Of a stretch of 64,000 nt of DNA, positions 41,891 through 52,779 are shown one piece after another. The notes below the pieces were generated by a model. The model was not told the DNA's origin. It saw only the letters and a list, made by a program, of their open reading frames with translations, and ran no database searches. Source of the stretch: Bufo bufo (Eukaryota > Chordata > Amphibia > Anura > Bufonidae); NCBI RefSeq assembly GCF_905171765.1, contig NC_053392.1, forward strand, positions 449,164,722 to 449,228,721. The letters run 5' to 3'. The position numbers and the translations under genes are program-made. Position 1 is the stretch's first letter; the number at the start of each line of letters is the position of its first letter.

Positions 41891-44174
41891 TTTCACCCTC
41901 CAAAACCAGACAGCAACACACACCCCAACAGTACACGAACACTCACCACCATCCCGGCAGCTTTGCACTCCAATCCTCAGCCCTCATTTCACCCTGGTGC
42001 ATCTGGTGGGAACACTCCCCCAAATACCACACAAACACTCACTCCCACGCAAACAGCCTCTCACTCCATACATCTCAATGACACAGTATACACCTCCAGC
42101 GATGATTTCTTAGAGAAATTTAGGGCACTAAAAACAAAATATTTTGAACATAAAAACCGATCCCGACTCCCACCTATAGATCCCCCCACCCAGGAATCAG
42201 CCAAATCCATAGAGGCCCTCTATGACAGCCCCTCTTTCGAGCCCCTAGGGCCTCTGCCCGCTCCCCTTCTCCCTGCCACCAATGGCACTTTCCCACACAT
42301 CACCATTCCAGGTATATCCACATCGTCCCCAGATAGTACTCCTACAGACATCTCCCTACTCTGCAACCTCACCACACATCATACCCCTCCATCACTACCT
42401 CAGCTAATAATCAAGTCATTACCATTGACAATTCACTCCCTGGTTCCTCTGCGCTAGTACCTTTTTTAGGCCATGCCAAAACCAACCCACCTCCTGCCAG
42501 TTCGACACCTCCTGCCAGTTCGACACTGTCCACAACATACTGCCTACATCCCCAAAAAACCACCCACCAGATTTTGCAGTATTTCAGACCAATCCCTGGA
42601 AAAAGAAAACCCGAACACGAGGTTGTAGGAGAGGTGTCCAAAAAAGGAAAATCGTCCAGATACTAGAGACAAACAAATCCGTATCTACGTCCACTATAAA
42701 AAATCTTTAACCTTTCGTCCCATATTCTTACAGTAACAGAAACCAAGCTATTGGAAAAAGGATTATCCTTCTGTCCATTTAATACTGTCAACCCCTTTGA
42801 ACTGTTCCTGGATATACAAAAATTCAGGCGAAACCTCACAATTAAAAGGCATTTTGAGGCGTAAAATAGCAAACCTCCTCCAAAACAGAAAAAAATAGAC
42901 CAATTAACAGAAATAGAACCACCCCTATTCACACATCAAGATGTTAGACCAAAGTCCAATTTCTTCCCCCTCCAAAGCCAGGGACATCATATCCCAACTT
43001 TTTTTGACCTTATATCTTCTGATCTCAAAAAAATGACTTTGGTACCAATCATGCCAAATATAAAAGAAAACCTTAGTAGACTCGAAAAGAATGCCCTAAA
43101 AAAACTTACCAATGAAAATATAATTGTTCGCCCAGCGGACAAAGGGGGTGGGATAGTTATCCAAGACTTTATCGATTATGAGAAGGAAGCATTAAACATC
43201 TTAAATGATACAGTTTATTATGAAAAAGTGCCAAAAAAAACCTTCCCAGGTATAAACAAAGACCTCGCAAAAATAATAAAGGACGCCCATGATAGAAATT
43301 ATATAAATAAAAAAGAAAAAAACTTCCTAATGCCTAGAGCCCCTTGCACTCCTTACTTTTACCACCTCCCAAAAATACATAAAAATGGAACACACCCCCC
43401 TGGTAGACCAATTGTATCAAACACAAAATGTGCCACAAGTAACCTCTCACACTACCTGGATCTATTTTTGCAACCCCATGTACGCACACTACCCAGTTAC
43501 CTCCATTATTCCAGCCAACTAATCCGGGAATTAAAGGACATCCCCTGGAAAGACTCATATGCATTGTTCACTATGGACGTCACAGCCCTATATTCCAACA
43601 TCCAACATAATTTAGGCCTAGAGTGCATAAAAACCGTCCTGGAGGGAGATCCCACTCTAAAACCACCCCAAGTAAACTTTCTTCTAGAGGCCCTACGCTT
43701 TATTTTGGAGAACAACTTTTTTTTATCTATAATGGCATAACATACCATCAATGCAGGGGTACAGCAATGGGGACGAAAGTGGCGCCGTCTTTTGCAAACC
43801 TGTTTATGGGGGAATTTGAAAGGCTACACATCCTAAATACCGCACCCCATATCCAACAACTCATCTACTACAAAAGGTATATTGATGACATCTTCATGAT
43901 ATGGGATGGCGACGAAAACACCGCCTCACATTTTTGCAACACTATGAGTAACACAGGTTGGGGAATTAACTTTACGGCAAAATACAATAGAAGCGAGATC
44001 GATTTTTTGGATATCATTATCTCCACCGAAAATAACAAATTGGTCACTAAAACATATTTTAAATCCATAGATACAAATAGCTACATCAATTTTTCAAGTT
44101 TCCATAACAAAAAATGGTTGGAAAACATACCATACAGCCAATATAAACGGATTCGACTAAACTGTACTCTAGAT
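41887..44174 (+). pseudogene. PLE-A N-terminal region and reverse transcriptase
   Basis: The first frame begins near 41885 (MSFHPPKPDSNTHPNSTR), Pro/Thr/Ser-rich, for about 190 codons. After frame changes near 42450 and 42665 comes the conserved PLE N-terminal motif VTETKLLEKGLSFCPFN (about 42735). The RT follows in a 235-codon frame: NENIIVRPADKGGGIVIQD, YFYHLPKIHKNGTHPPGRP, SYALFTMDVTALYSNIQHN (first catalytic Asp). A frameshift in an oligo-T run near 43720-43730 leads to FIYNGITYHQCRGTAMGTK and YKRYIDDIFMIWDGD (catalytic DD) and EIDFLDIIISTENNKLVTKT. The frame is cut at CTLD by the LINE insertion and resumes with SDFKNQ at 49740. PLE RTs are related to telomerase RT and prime from nicked DNA. 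Motifs are intact; the frames are not. Confidence 0.87.
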
Positions 44175-44699
44175 TAAAATAGACAAATCACCAGGACCGG
44201 ATGACATACACCCCTGTATCCTAAAGGAATTAACCACCTCAGCCCCCAGTGCTTAAACACCCTGAAAGACCAGGCAACTTTTTACACTTCTGACCTACAC
44301 TACTTTCACCGTTTATTGCTCGGTCATGCAACTTACCACCCAAATGAATTTTACCTCCTTTTCTTCTCACTAATAGAGCTTTCATTTGGTGGTATTTCAT
44401 TGCTGCTGACATTTTTACTTTTTTTGTTATTAATCGAAATTTAACTATTTTTTTGCAAAAAAAATGAAATTTTTCACTTTCAGTTGTAAAATTTTGCAAA
44501 AAAAACGAGATCCATATAGAAATTTTGCTCTAAATTTATTGTTCTACATGTCTTTGATGAAAAAAAAATGTTTGGGTAAAAAAAAAATGGTTTGGGTAAA
44601 AGTTATAGCGTTTCCAAACTATGGTACAAAAATGTGAATTTCCGCTTTTTGAAGCAGCTCTGACTTTCTGAGCACCTGTCATGTTTCCTGAGGTTCTAC

Positions 44700-46670
44700 A
44701 ATGCCCAGACAGTACAAATACCCCACAAATGACCCCATTTCGGAAAGTACACACCCTAAGGTATTCGCTGATGGGCATAGTGAGTTCATAGAACTTTTTA
44801 TTTTTTGTCACAAGTTAGCGGAAAATGATGATTTTTTTTTTTTTCTTACAAAGTCTCATATTCCACTAACTTGTGACAAAAAATAAAAAGTTCTATGAAC
44901 TCACTATGCCCATCAGCGAATACCTTGGGGTCTCTTCTTTCCAAAATGGGGTCACTTGTGGGGTAGTTATACTGCCCTGGCATTCTAGGGGCCCAAATGT
45001 GTGGTAAGGAGTTTGAAATCAAATTCTGTAAAAAATGACCTGTGAAATCCGAAAGGTGCTCTTTGGAATATGGGCCCCTTTGCCCACCTAGGCTGCAAAA
45101 AAGTGTCACACATCTGGTATCTCTGTATTGAGGAGAAGTTGAGGAATGTGTTTTGGGGTGTCTTTTTACATATACCCATGCTGGGTGAGATAAATATCTT
45201 GGTCAAATGCCAACTTTGTATAAAAAAATGGGAAAAGTTGTCTTTTGCCAAGATATTTCTCTCACCCAGCATGGGTATATGTAAAATGACACCCCAAAAC
45301 ACATTCCCCAACTTCTCCTGAATACAGAGATACCAGATGTGTGACACTTTTTTGCAGCCTAGGTGGGCAAAGGGGCCCATATTCCAAAGAGCACCTTTCG
45401 GATTTCACAGGTCATTTTTTACAGAATTTGATTTCAAACTCCTTACCACACATTTGGGCCCCTAGAATGCCAGGGCAGTATAACTACCCCACAAGTGACC
45501 CCATTTTGGAAAGAAGAGACCCCAAGGTATTCGCTGATGGGCATAGTGAGTTCATGGAAGTTTTTATTTTTTGTCACAAGTTAGTGGAATATGAGACTTT
45601 GTATGAAAAAAAAAAAAAATTAAAAATCAGCATTTTCCACTAACTTGTGACAAAAAATAAAAAATTCTAGGAACTCGCCATGCCCCTCACGGAATACCTT
45701 GGAGTGTCTTCTTTCCAAAATGGGGTCACTTGTGGGGTAGTTATACTGCCCTGGCATTTTCCAGGGGCCCTAATGTGTGGTAAGTAGGTAAATGACCTGT
45801 GAAATCCTAAAGGTGCTCTTTGGAATATGGGCCCCTTTGCCCACCTAGGCTGCAAAAAAGTGTCACACATGTGGTATCGCCGTATTCAGGAGAAGTTGGG
45901 GAATGTGTTTTGGGGTGTCATTTTACATATACCCTTGCTGGGTGAGAGAAATATCTTGGCAAAAGACAACTTTTCCCATTTTTTTATACAAAGTTGGCAT
46001 TTGACCAAGATATTTATCTCACCCAGCATGGGTATATGTAAAATGACACCCCAAAACACATTCCCCAACTTCTCCTGAGTACGGCGATACCAGATGTGTG
46101 ACACTTTTTTGCAGCCTAGATGCGCAAAGGTGCCCAAATTCCTTTTAGGAGGGCATTTTTAGACATTTGGATACCAGACTTCTTCTCACGCTTTGGGGCC
46201 CCTAGAATGCCAGGGCAGTATAAATACCCCACATGTGACCCCATTTTGGAAAGAAGACACCCCAAGGTATTCAATGAGGGGCATGGCGAGTTCATAGAAA
46301 TTTTTTTTTTTTTGGCACAAGTTAGCGGAAATTGATATTTTTAATTTTTTTCTCACAAAGTCTCCTGTTCCGCTAACTTGGGACAAAAATTTCAATCTTT
46401 CATGGACTCAATATGCCCCTCACGGAATACCTGGGGGTGTCTTCTTTCCGAAATGGGGTCACATGTGGGGTATTTATACTGCCCTGGCATTCTAGGGGCC
46501 CTAAAGCGTGAGAAGAAGTCTGGAATATAAATGTCTAAAAAATTTTACGCATTTGGATTCCGTGAGGGGTATGGTGAGTTCATGTGAGATTTTATTTTTT
46601 GACACAAGTTAGTGGAATATGAGACTTTGTAAGAAAAAAAAATAATAATTCCGCTAACTTGGGCCAAAAA
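44700..46670. repeat. Alternating inverted-repeat array inside the piggyBac-like element
   Basis: Segments containing cactatgcccatcagcgaata, ccaaaatggggtcacttgtgg and gtgtcacacatctggtatctc occur in both orientations several times, for example 44740-44850 against 44860-44970, 45060-45200 against 45250-45380, and 45880-46000 against 46010-46110. Junctions are A- or T-runs. Confidence 0.85.
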
Positions 46671-46689
46671 AATGTCTGAATGGAGCCTT

Positions 46690-47705
46690 ACAGAGGGTGA
46701 TCAATGACAGGGGGGGTGATCAATGACAGGGGGGTGATCAATGACAGGGGGGTGATCAGAGAGTCTATATGGGGTGATAACCACAGTCATTGATCATGCC
46801 CCTGTAAGGCTTCATTCAGACGTCCGGATGCGTTTTGCGGATCCGATCCATCTATCAGTGCATCCGTAAAAATCATGCGGACATCTGAATGGAGCTTTAC
46901 AGGGGGGTAATCAATGACAGGGGGGTGATCAGGGAGTCTATATGGGGTGATAACCACAGTCATTGATCATGCCCCTGTAAGGCTTCATTCAGACGTCCGT
47001 ATGCGTTTTGCGGATCCGATCCATCTATCAGTGCATCCGTAAAAATCATGCGGACATCTGAATGGAGCTTTACAGGGGGGTAATCAATGACAGGGGGGTG
47101 ATCAGGGAGTCTATATGGGGTGATAACCACAGTCATTGATCATGCCCCTGTAAGGCTTCATTCAGACGTCCGGATGCGTTTTGCGGATCCGATCCATCTA
47201 TCAGTGCATCCGTAAAAATCATGCGGACATCTGAATGGAGCTTTACAGGAGGGTAATCAATGACAGGGGGGTGATCAGGGAGTCTATATGGGGTGATAAC
47301 CAAAGTCATTGATCATGCCCCTGTAAGGCTTCATTCAGACGTCCGGATGCGTTTTGCGGATCCGATCCATCTATCAGTGGATCCGTAAAAATCATGCGGA
47401 CGTCTGAATGGAGCTTTACAGGGGGGTAATCAATGACAGGGGGGGTAATCAATGACAGGGGGGTGATCAGGGAGTCTATATGGGGTGATCACCACAGTCA
47501 TTGATCACGCCCGTGTAAGGCTTCATTCAGACGTCCGGATGCGTTTTGCGGATCCGATCCATCTATCAGTGGATCCGTAAAAATCATGCGGACGTCTGAA
47601 TGGAGCTTTACAGGGGGTTGATCAATGACAGGGGGGTAATCAATGACAGGGGGGTAATCAATGACAGGGGGGTGATCAGGGAGTCTATATGGGGTGATCA
47701 GGGGT
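46690..47705. repeat. 173-bp tandem repeat, about six units
   Basis: The word gagtctatatggggtgat occurs at 46761, 46934, 47107, 47280, 47472 and 47681. The first three intervals are exactly 173 bp; the later ones are 192 and 209 bp because of extra copies of an ~18-bp subrepeat ggtaatcaatgacagggg. Each unit contains attcagacgtccggatgcg and its partial inverse gcggacatctgaatgg, so each can fold. Confidence 0.93.
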
Positions 47706-47783
47706 GATCAGGGGCTAATAAGGGGTTAATAAGTGACGGGGGGGGTGTAGTGTAGTGTAGTGGTGCTTGGTGCTACTTTACTG

Positions 47784-48012
47784 AGCTACCTGTGTCCTCT
47801 GGTGGTCGATCCAAACAAAGGGGACCACCAGAGGACCAGGTAGCAGGTATATTAGACGCTGTTATCAAAACAGCGTCTAATATACCTGTTAGGGTATAAA
47901 AAAACACATCTCCAGTCTGCCAGCGAACGATCGCCGCTGGCAGGCTGGAGATCAACTCTCTTACCTTCCGTTCCTGTGAGCGCGCGCGCCTGTGTGCGCG
48001 CGTTCACAGGAA
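47784..48012. repeat. Four consecutive hairpins near the piggyBac-like right end
   Basis: Arms: ctacctgtgtcctctggtgg (47785-47837); caggtatattagacgctgtt with a 5-nt loop, perfect 20-bp arms (47844-47888); atctccag.ctgccagcg (47908-47952); ttcctgtgagcgcgcgc (47971-48012). Confidence 0.88.
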
Positions 48013-48110
48013 ATCTCGCGTCTCGCGAGAGGACGCGCCTGCGCGTCCACCCAGAAGAGCAGGGCCGCCGCAAAGACGCAATCCTGCGTACGGCGGTCCT
48101 GAGGAGGTTA

Positions 48111-49532
48111 AGTAATGTCATAGCCAGACCCTTATTTCTGATATTTGCGGACTCTATACTGACAGGGAATGTCCCACAGGATTGGCGCGTGGCATATGTG
48201 GTGCCAATATTCAAAAAGGGGCCAAAAACAGAGCCTGGAAACTATAGGCCGGTAAGTTTAACATCGGTTGTGGGTAAACTGTTTGAAGGTTTTCTGAGAG
48301 ATGCTATATTAGAGCATCTCAACGGAAATAAGCAAATAACGCCATATCAGCATGGCTTCGTGAGGGATCGGTCATGTCAGACTAATTTAATCAGTTTCTA
48401 TGAGGAGGTAAGTTCTAGACTTGACAGCGGCGAATCAATGGATGTCGTATATCTGGACTTCTCCAAAGCATTTGACACTGTACCACATAAAAGGTTAGTA
48501 TATAAAATGAGAATGCTCGGACTGGGAGAAAACATCTGTAAGTGGGTAAGTAACTGGCTCAATGATAGAAAACAGAGGGTGGTTATTAACGGTACACACT
48601 CAGATTGGGTCACTGTCACTAGTGGAGTACCTCAGGGGTCAGTATTGGGCCCTATTCTCTTCAATATATTTATTAATGATCTTGTAGAAGGCTTGCATAG
48701 TAAAGTATCAATTTTCGCAGATGACACTAAACTGTGTAAAGTAATTTACACTGATGAGGACAGTATACTACTACAGAGGGATCTGGAGAGATTGGAGGCT
48801 TGGGCAGATAAGTGGCAGATGAGGTTTAACACTGACAAATGTAAAGTTATGCACATGGGAAGGAAAAATGCAAGTCACCGGTACATACTAAATGGTAAAA
48901 CACTCGGTAACACTGACATGGAAAAGGATCTAGGAATTTTAATAAACAGCAAACTAAGCAGCAAAAACCAGTGTCAGGCAGCTGCTGCCAAGGCCAACAA
49001 GATAATGGGTTGCATCAGAAGGGGCATAGATTCCCGTGATATGAACATAGTCCTACCACTTAACAAATCGCTAGTCAGACCACACATGGAGTACTGTGTA
49101 CAGTTCTGGGCTCCTGTGAACAAGGCAGACATAGCAGAGCTGGAGACGGTTCAGAGGAGGGCAACTAAAGTAATAACTGGAATGGGGCAACTACAGTACC
49201 CTGAAAGATTATCAAAATTAGGGTAATTCACTTTAGAAAAAAGACGACTGAGGGGAGATCTAATTAATATGTATAAATATATCAGGGGTCAGTACAGAGA
49301 TCTATCCCATCAGCTATTTATCCCCAGGACTGTGACTGTGACGAGGGGACATCCTCTGCGTCTGGAGGAAAGAAGGTTTGTACACAAACATAGAAGAGGA
49401 TTCTTTACGGTAAGAGCAGTGAGACTATGGAACTCTCTGCCTGAGGAGGTGGTGATGGTGAGTACAATAAAGGAATTCAAGAGGGGCCTGGACGTATTTC
49501 TGGAGCTTAATAATATTACAGGCTATAGCTAC
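48111..49532 (+). pseudogene. CR1-like ORF2 reverse transcriptase, C-terminal part
   Basis: Continues the frame broken at 44230: SNVIARPLFLIFADSILTGN, VPIFKKGPKTEPGNYRPVSL, VVYLDFSKAFDTVPHKRLVY (first catalytic Asp), TSGVPQGSVLGPILFNIFIN, FADDTKLCKV (catalytic DD), KDLGILINSKLSSKNQCQAA, SLVRPHMEYCVQFWAPVNKA. TAA at 49224-49226 interrupts the sequence, then the same frame goes on with FTLEKRRLRGDLINMYKYIR and FFTVRAVRLWNSLPEEVVMV to the stop at 49530-49532. The endonuclease domain and ORF1 are missing (5' truncation). One nonsense codon plus the piggyBac insertion are the only breaks, so it is a fairly recent copy. Confidence 0.9.
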
Positions 49533-49733
49533 TAGAGAGGGGTCGTTGATCCAGGGAGTTATTCTGATTGCATGATTGGAGTCGGGAAGGAATTTTTTAT
49601 TCCCCTAAAGTGGAGAAAATTGGCTTCTACCTCACAGGGTTTTTTGCCTCCTCTGGATCAACTTGCAGGATAACAGGCCGAACTGGACGGACAAATGTCT
49701 TTTTTCGGCCTTATGTACTATGTTACTATGTTA

Positions 49734-50560
49734 CTAGATAGCGATTTTAAAAATCAGGCAAAAATCCTGGAAAAAAGGTTTATTGAAAAAGGCTACCCGA
49801 GGAAGCTTATAAAAAACGCCTACGGTAGAACCATTACGGACACACAGGAAACCTGCCTACAGCCCAAAATAAGACAAGGGATACAGACAGAAATGAATAC
49901 AAATTTTGTCACACAGTTTAACACATCTAACAATAACATACGTACAATCCTTTCCAAATATTGGTATATTTTACTACAGGATCCATACCTCGCCAAACAT
50001 TTACCCCCCAAACCTAGAATGATCTATAGGAGAGCCCCGACAATTAAGAACCTTCTCGCCCCTAGCAAGCCAAAACAACACAAAAAAGCCATTACAGTTG
50101 GCCCACCCCTACCCCCTAAAAAAACATGCAGCTACAAATGTGGGAAAAGTCGGTGCCTATGTTGTAAGATAATAACCAATAAATGTGCACATTTCTCGTC
50201 AAATAAAAATGGGACCACCTTTGCGATAAAACATTACCTAACGTGCCAATCCAGCTATGTAATCTATCTAATCGAGTGTAGCTGCGGCGTTCAATATGTA
50301 GGCCGCACAACTCAGGAGCTACACTGTAGGCTAAACTAGCATAGGCACAATATCCAAAAACTCTACCAAAAACATAGCCTCTCCAGACATTGTGCCTCTA
50401 CACCAGAAGGAAAAAAATCACCCAATCAAGATTACACCAATAGACTACATACCAGAAAACCCATACAATCGGTTTAGTACCCTGCAGCGACGAGAAGTCT
50501 ACTGGATGTACGAATTAGATACCCTTGCGCCACAAGGATTAAATGAAATAAATGAGACAA
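49734..50560 (+). pseudogene. PLE-A RT end and GIY-YIG endonuclease
   Basis: Resumes the RT frame: SDFKNQAKILEKRFIEKGYP, then SKYWYILLQDPYLAKHLPPK, RRAPTIKNLLAPSKPK, a Cys cluster (CSYKCGKSRCLCCKI) and the GIY-YIG core YVIYLIECSCGVQYVGRTTQ. TAG at 50337-50339 follows HCRLN; the same frame continues, then an A-run frameshift at about 50411 leads to NHPIKITPIDYIPENPYNRF and YWMYELDTLAPQGLNEI. The endonuclease makes the nick that primes reverse transcription. Core residues are retained; two breaks inactivate it. Confidence 0.87.
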
Positions 50561-51906
50561 TTTTTTTTAGCTTAACCCCTTCCTTCCTCCCCTTTTTTTG
50601 TTTTGTCTTGTCCTACTGTGCAAGTACAAACACTATCTTTATGCAATATATGCTGGCAGGTCAACAACACTGCTTAAATATCTCTGCTAGTTTACACACA
50701 TTAAACTGTGTCCATGATAAAAATGGATACAGTTTCAATAAAAGTAACAATACACCATCACATTATATGGATAATCTTGATCTTTCGATCTCAGGAGGAT
50801 ATTTGTCTTGGTATTTCCTCTACCCCAATCCCTTATCAACATGAGAAACTATAAAATAAAATAAAATAAAAAAACATCTACATATAAAATAATACAAAGT
50901 AAAACAAAATAACATCTGCAAACTCCCACTGCACCCGTCATTTTGGGGTACTCCAAAGATGTGCAATGAGGCAAGGAATGCACCTAATAATGATAATAAA
51001 AAGACTACACAGTAATTTTACACTGTATAATTATATACACTCCTACCCCCTATTTTTTGGTCTTATCTACTATTATTATTATTATTATTATCTTTATCCC
51101 TATTTTAGTATTTATTGTGATCATCGATTATCTCTTATATACTAGTTGTCAATCATTTAATAATCCTCTTGCCAACCTCCTGTACCATTCTGAATACAAA
51201 ACAAAATAAACCACCATGCTTTACACTACCTGCTGCCGGTCCCTGACAATAAAGCAGGAGTATGAGATCCATCCACCCGAAAACATCCAACAACATGGCC
51301 ATTCCGACCACTCCAGCCCTGTCATTTTCCAATGTATACTAGAATATAACCACACATTTGCTGTATAGGAAAAAGTAACATATTCTACTAGCAAATAGGT
51401 CTGTATGGAATTAAACACTAGAAGACGTGTTCCCCATTGTCTGGCACACACGACCACCGCCCGCCCCCTCCCCCCCATTTTCCACCTCTGTTGTCTCTTA
51501 CGCGCCATTTCTGTGTTTAAATAATCGCTACATGTGAATGCCTCTTTATGCTGTATATTGTCCTGATGAAGGGGGCTCTCCGCCCCTGAAACGCGTAGAC
51601 TGAAAATAAAAAGTATTGTGTTTATAAATACCTACCTGTTATCTGATTCCTGCTGACAGCGCCATCGAAAAGGTTCAGTTATTTTTTCCTTCTGCACGGA
51701 TACCTCTACCCGACGAATGCTATCACAAGCACGGGCTGGAACCTAGGCAGCAGCGCAGGCACCCCGCATGCCGAACGGGCAAATCGGCACAAGCTTCTAA
51801 TGGTGTTGTGACTTTTCACAACACAATCTGGTAAGAGTTTCTACATATCTCTTATCAATTTATTGTACAACACCACACATGAGGCGCTGCCTCCTGTCTT
51901 TCTTTT
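50386..51906 (+). repeat. PLE-A 3' arm
   Basis: Direct continuation of the endonuclease into the 3' UTR, inverted relative to 40568-41890 and highly similar to it up to ccttctgcac at about 51697. The further ~200 bp to 51906 occur only on this side. Confidence 0.87.
51560..51600 (+). ncRNA. Hammerhead ribozyme-like motif (PLE-A right arm)
   Basis: GUC, CUGAUGA (51563-51569), stem II AGGGG/CCCCU, GAAA (51588-51591), C-G mini stem III, GUA (51595-51597), GAC. It is in the sense orientation, downstream of the endonuclease stop. Confidence 0.62.
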
Positions 51907-51922
51907 ACCTTTATTGTAGTCT

Positions 51923-52779
51923 CACCCACATAGATGAGACTACAAGGACACTGTATCAAATAAATAACGTCTTTTGATCGACAGGTGAAGAAACCATTAC
52001 TTTTAAATACTTTTCCACTATAGGGGTGTGTAAATGTATCACCCTTCATTAAATTACTGCAATTGCAGCATGACAGGCACGGGAAATTACCATTCTTTTT
52101 AGGAGCCAGATATAATTGCCGATCCACCTTTGGACCACCAACATCACATTTCACCAGTTTATCCCGTAAATTGGCATTCCTTTTGTAAGCCATGATTGGA
52201 GGGACAGAAAATTCCTTAATCTCGGGTAACTCCCGCTGTAAAATATGCCATTCCTTTCTAAGGATGTTGGCAATCACACCACTGTCCTGTCCAAAAATGG
52301 AAACAAAAGGAATCCTTTCCATAGTCCTGTCGCCAGATACCTCAATGAGCGTGGACTCCCTATCAATTCCCATGATCCTTTTCTTTGTTTTCAATAACAG
52401 CTGTCTAGGGTAACCTCGATCAACAAACTTGTTGCACATTTCATCAACTCTCTTGGAGAAGTTCCCTTCTTGTGAAACAATTCTTCTAACTCTCAACAGT
52501 TGACTCCATGGTAAGGAGTCAACCATATGTCGCGGATGATAGCTATTGTAAACCAATACATTGTTTCTATCTGTCGGCTTTTGATAGATATCTGTATGCA
52601 TAACACCATCAATGATGTGTACCCTAACATCAAGAAATTGTAATTCATTTTCCGATACTGTGACTGTAAACTGTAGTCCAGGAACCCCCCTATTAAGGTG
52701 AGTATGGAAATCATGCAATTCCTCCCCAGTCCCACCCCATATCATGAAAATGTCGTCAATGTAGCGCAACCAGCACAGA
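51923..52779 (-). pseudogene. PLE-B reverse transcriptase (from YIDD) and endonuclease
   Basis: Minus strand, open for about 285 codons before PLE-A: RYIDDIFMIWGGTGEELHDF (catalytic DD), LQFLDVRVHIIDGVMHTDIY, QKPTDRNNVLVYNSYHPRHM, IANILRKEWHILQRELPEIK, a Cys-rich segment FPCLSCCNCSNLMKG, and GIY-YIG core VIYLIQCPCSLIYVGETTIK. It is 5' truncated within RT (the fingers and first catalytic Asp are missing) and joined at 52779/52780 to the inverted 3' arm. The protein differs from PLE-A (GGTGEELHDF against DGDENTASHF), so it is a different PLE family. Confidence 0.87.

Larger units (their letters stand above)
44234..48107. mobile_element. piggyBac-like non-autonomous element, 3.9 kb
   Basis: TTAA at 44230-44233 and 48108-48111. 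Ends ccacctcagcccccag and, on the other strand, CCTCCTCAGGACCGCC. The insertion sits in a Leu codon of the CR1-like ORF; removing it with one TTAA rejoins KEL and SNVIA. No transposase. The interior is a palindromic array (44700-46670), a 173-bp tandem array (46690-47705) and four hairpins near the right end. Confidence 0.78.
44175..49733 (+). mobile_element. CR1-like non-LTR retrotransposon, 5' truncated
   Basis: Flanked by ctagat (44169-44174 and 49734-49739). Starts within the RT domain (KIDKSPGPDDIHPCILKEL), contains a piggyBac-like insertion, and ends with a short 8-bp-type tail (actatgtt repeated), resembling CR1 3' ends. Net length without the insertion is about 1.7 kb. Confidence 0.85.
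40568..51906 (+). mobile_element. PLE-A, nearly full-length Penelope-like element
   Basis: Inserted in the PLE-B endonuclease, with the 16-bp duplication acctt(c/t)attgtagtct at 40552-40567 and 51907-51922. Layout on the plus strand: inverted 3'-end arm (40568-41890), N-terminal region and RT (41891-44174), endonuclease (49740-50560), 3' arm (50386-51906). A CR1-like LINE (44175-49733) splits RT from endonuclease. The right arm extends about 200 bp further than the left, an overhang typical of PLEs. Confidence 0.85.

Noticed and set aside
46690..47705. CRISPR array
   Set aside because: The 173-bp units are contiguous and nearly identical throughout, without short repeats alternating with unique spacers; the genome is eukaryotic.
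47976..48110. Extension of the CR1-like ORF upstream into 47976
   Set aside because: This part is the end of the piggyBac-like insertion; the true upstream codons of the LINE are at 44175-44230.
49695..49739. Start of the PLE-A endonuclease frame at 49695
   Set aside because: These codons are the CR1-like 3' tail; the PLE-A frame resumes after the ctagat duplication.
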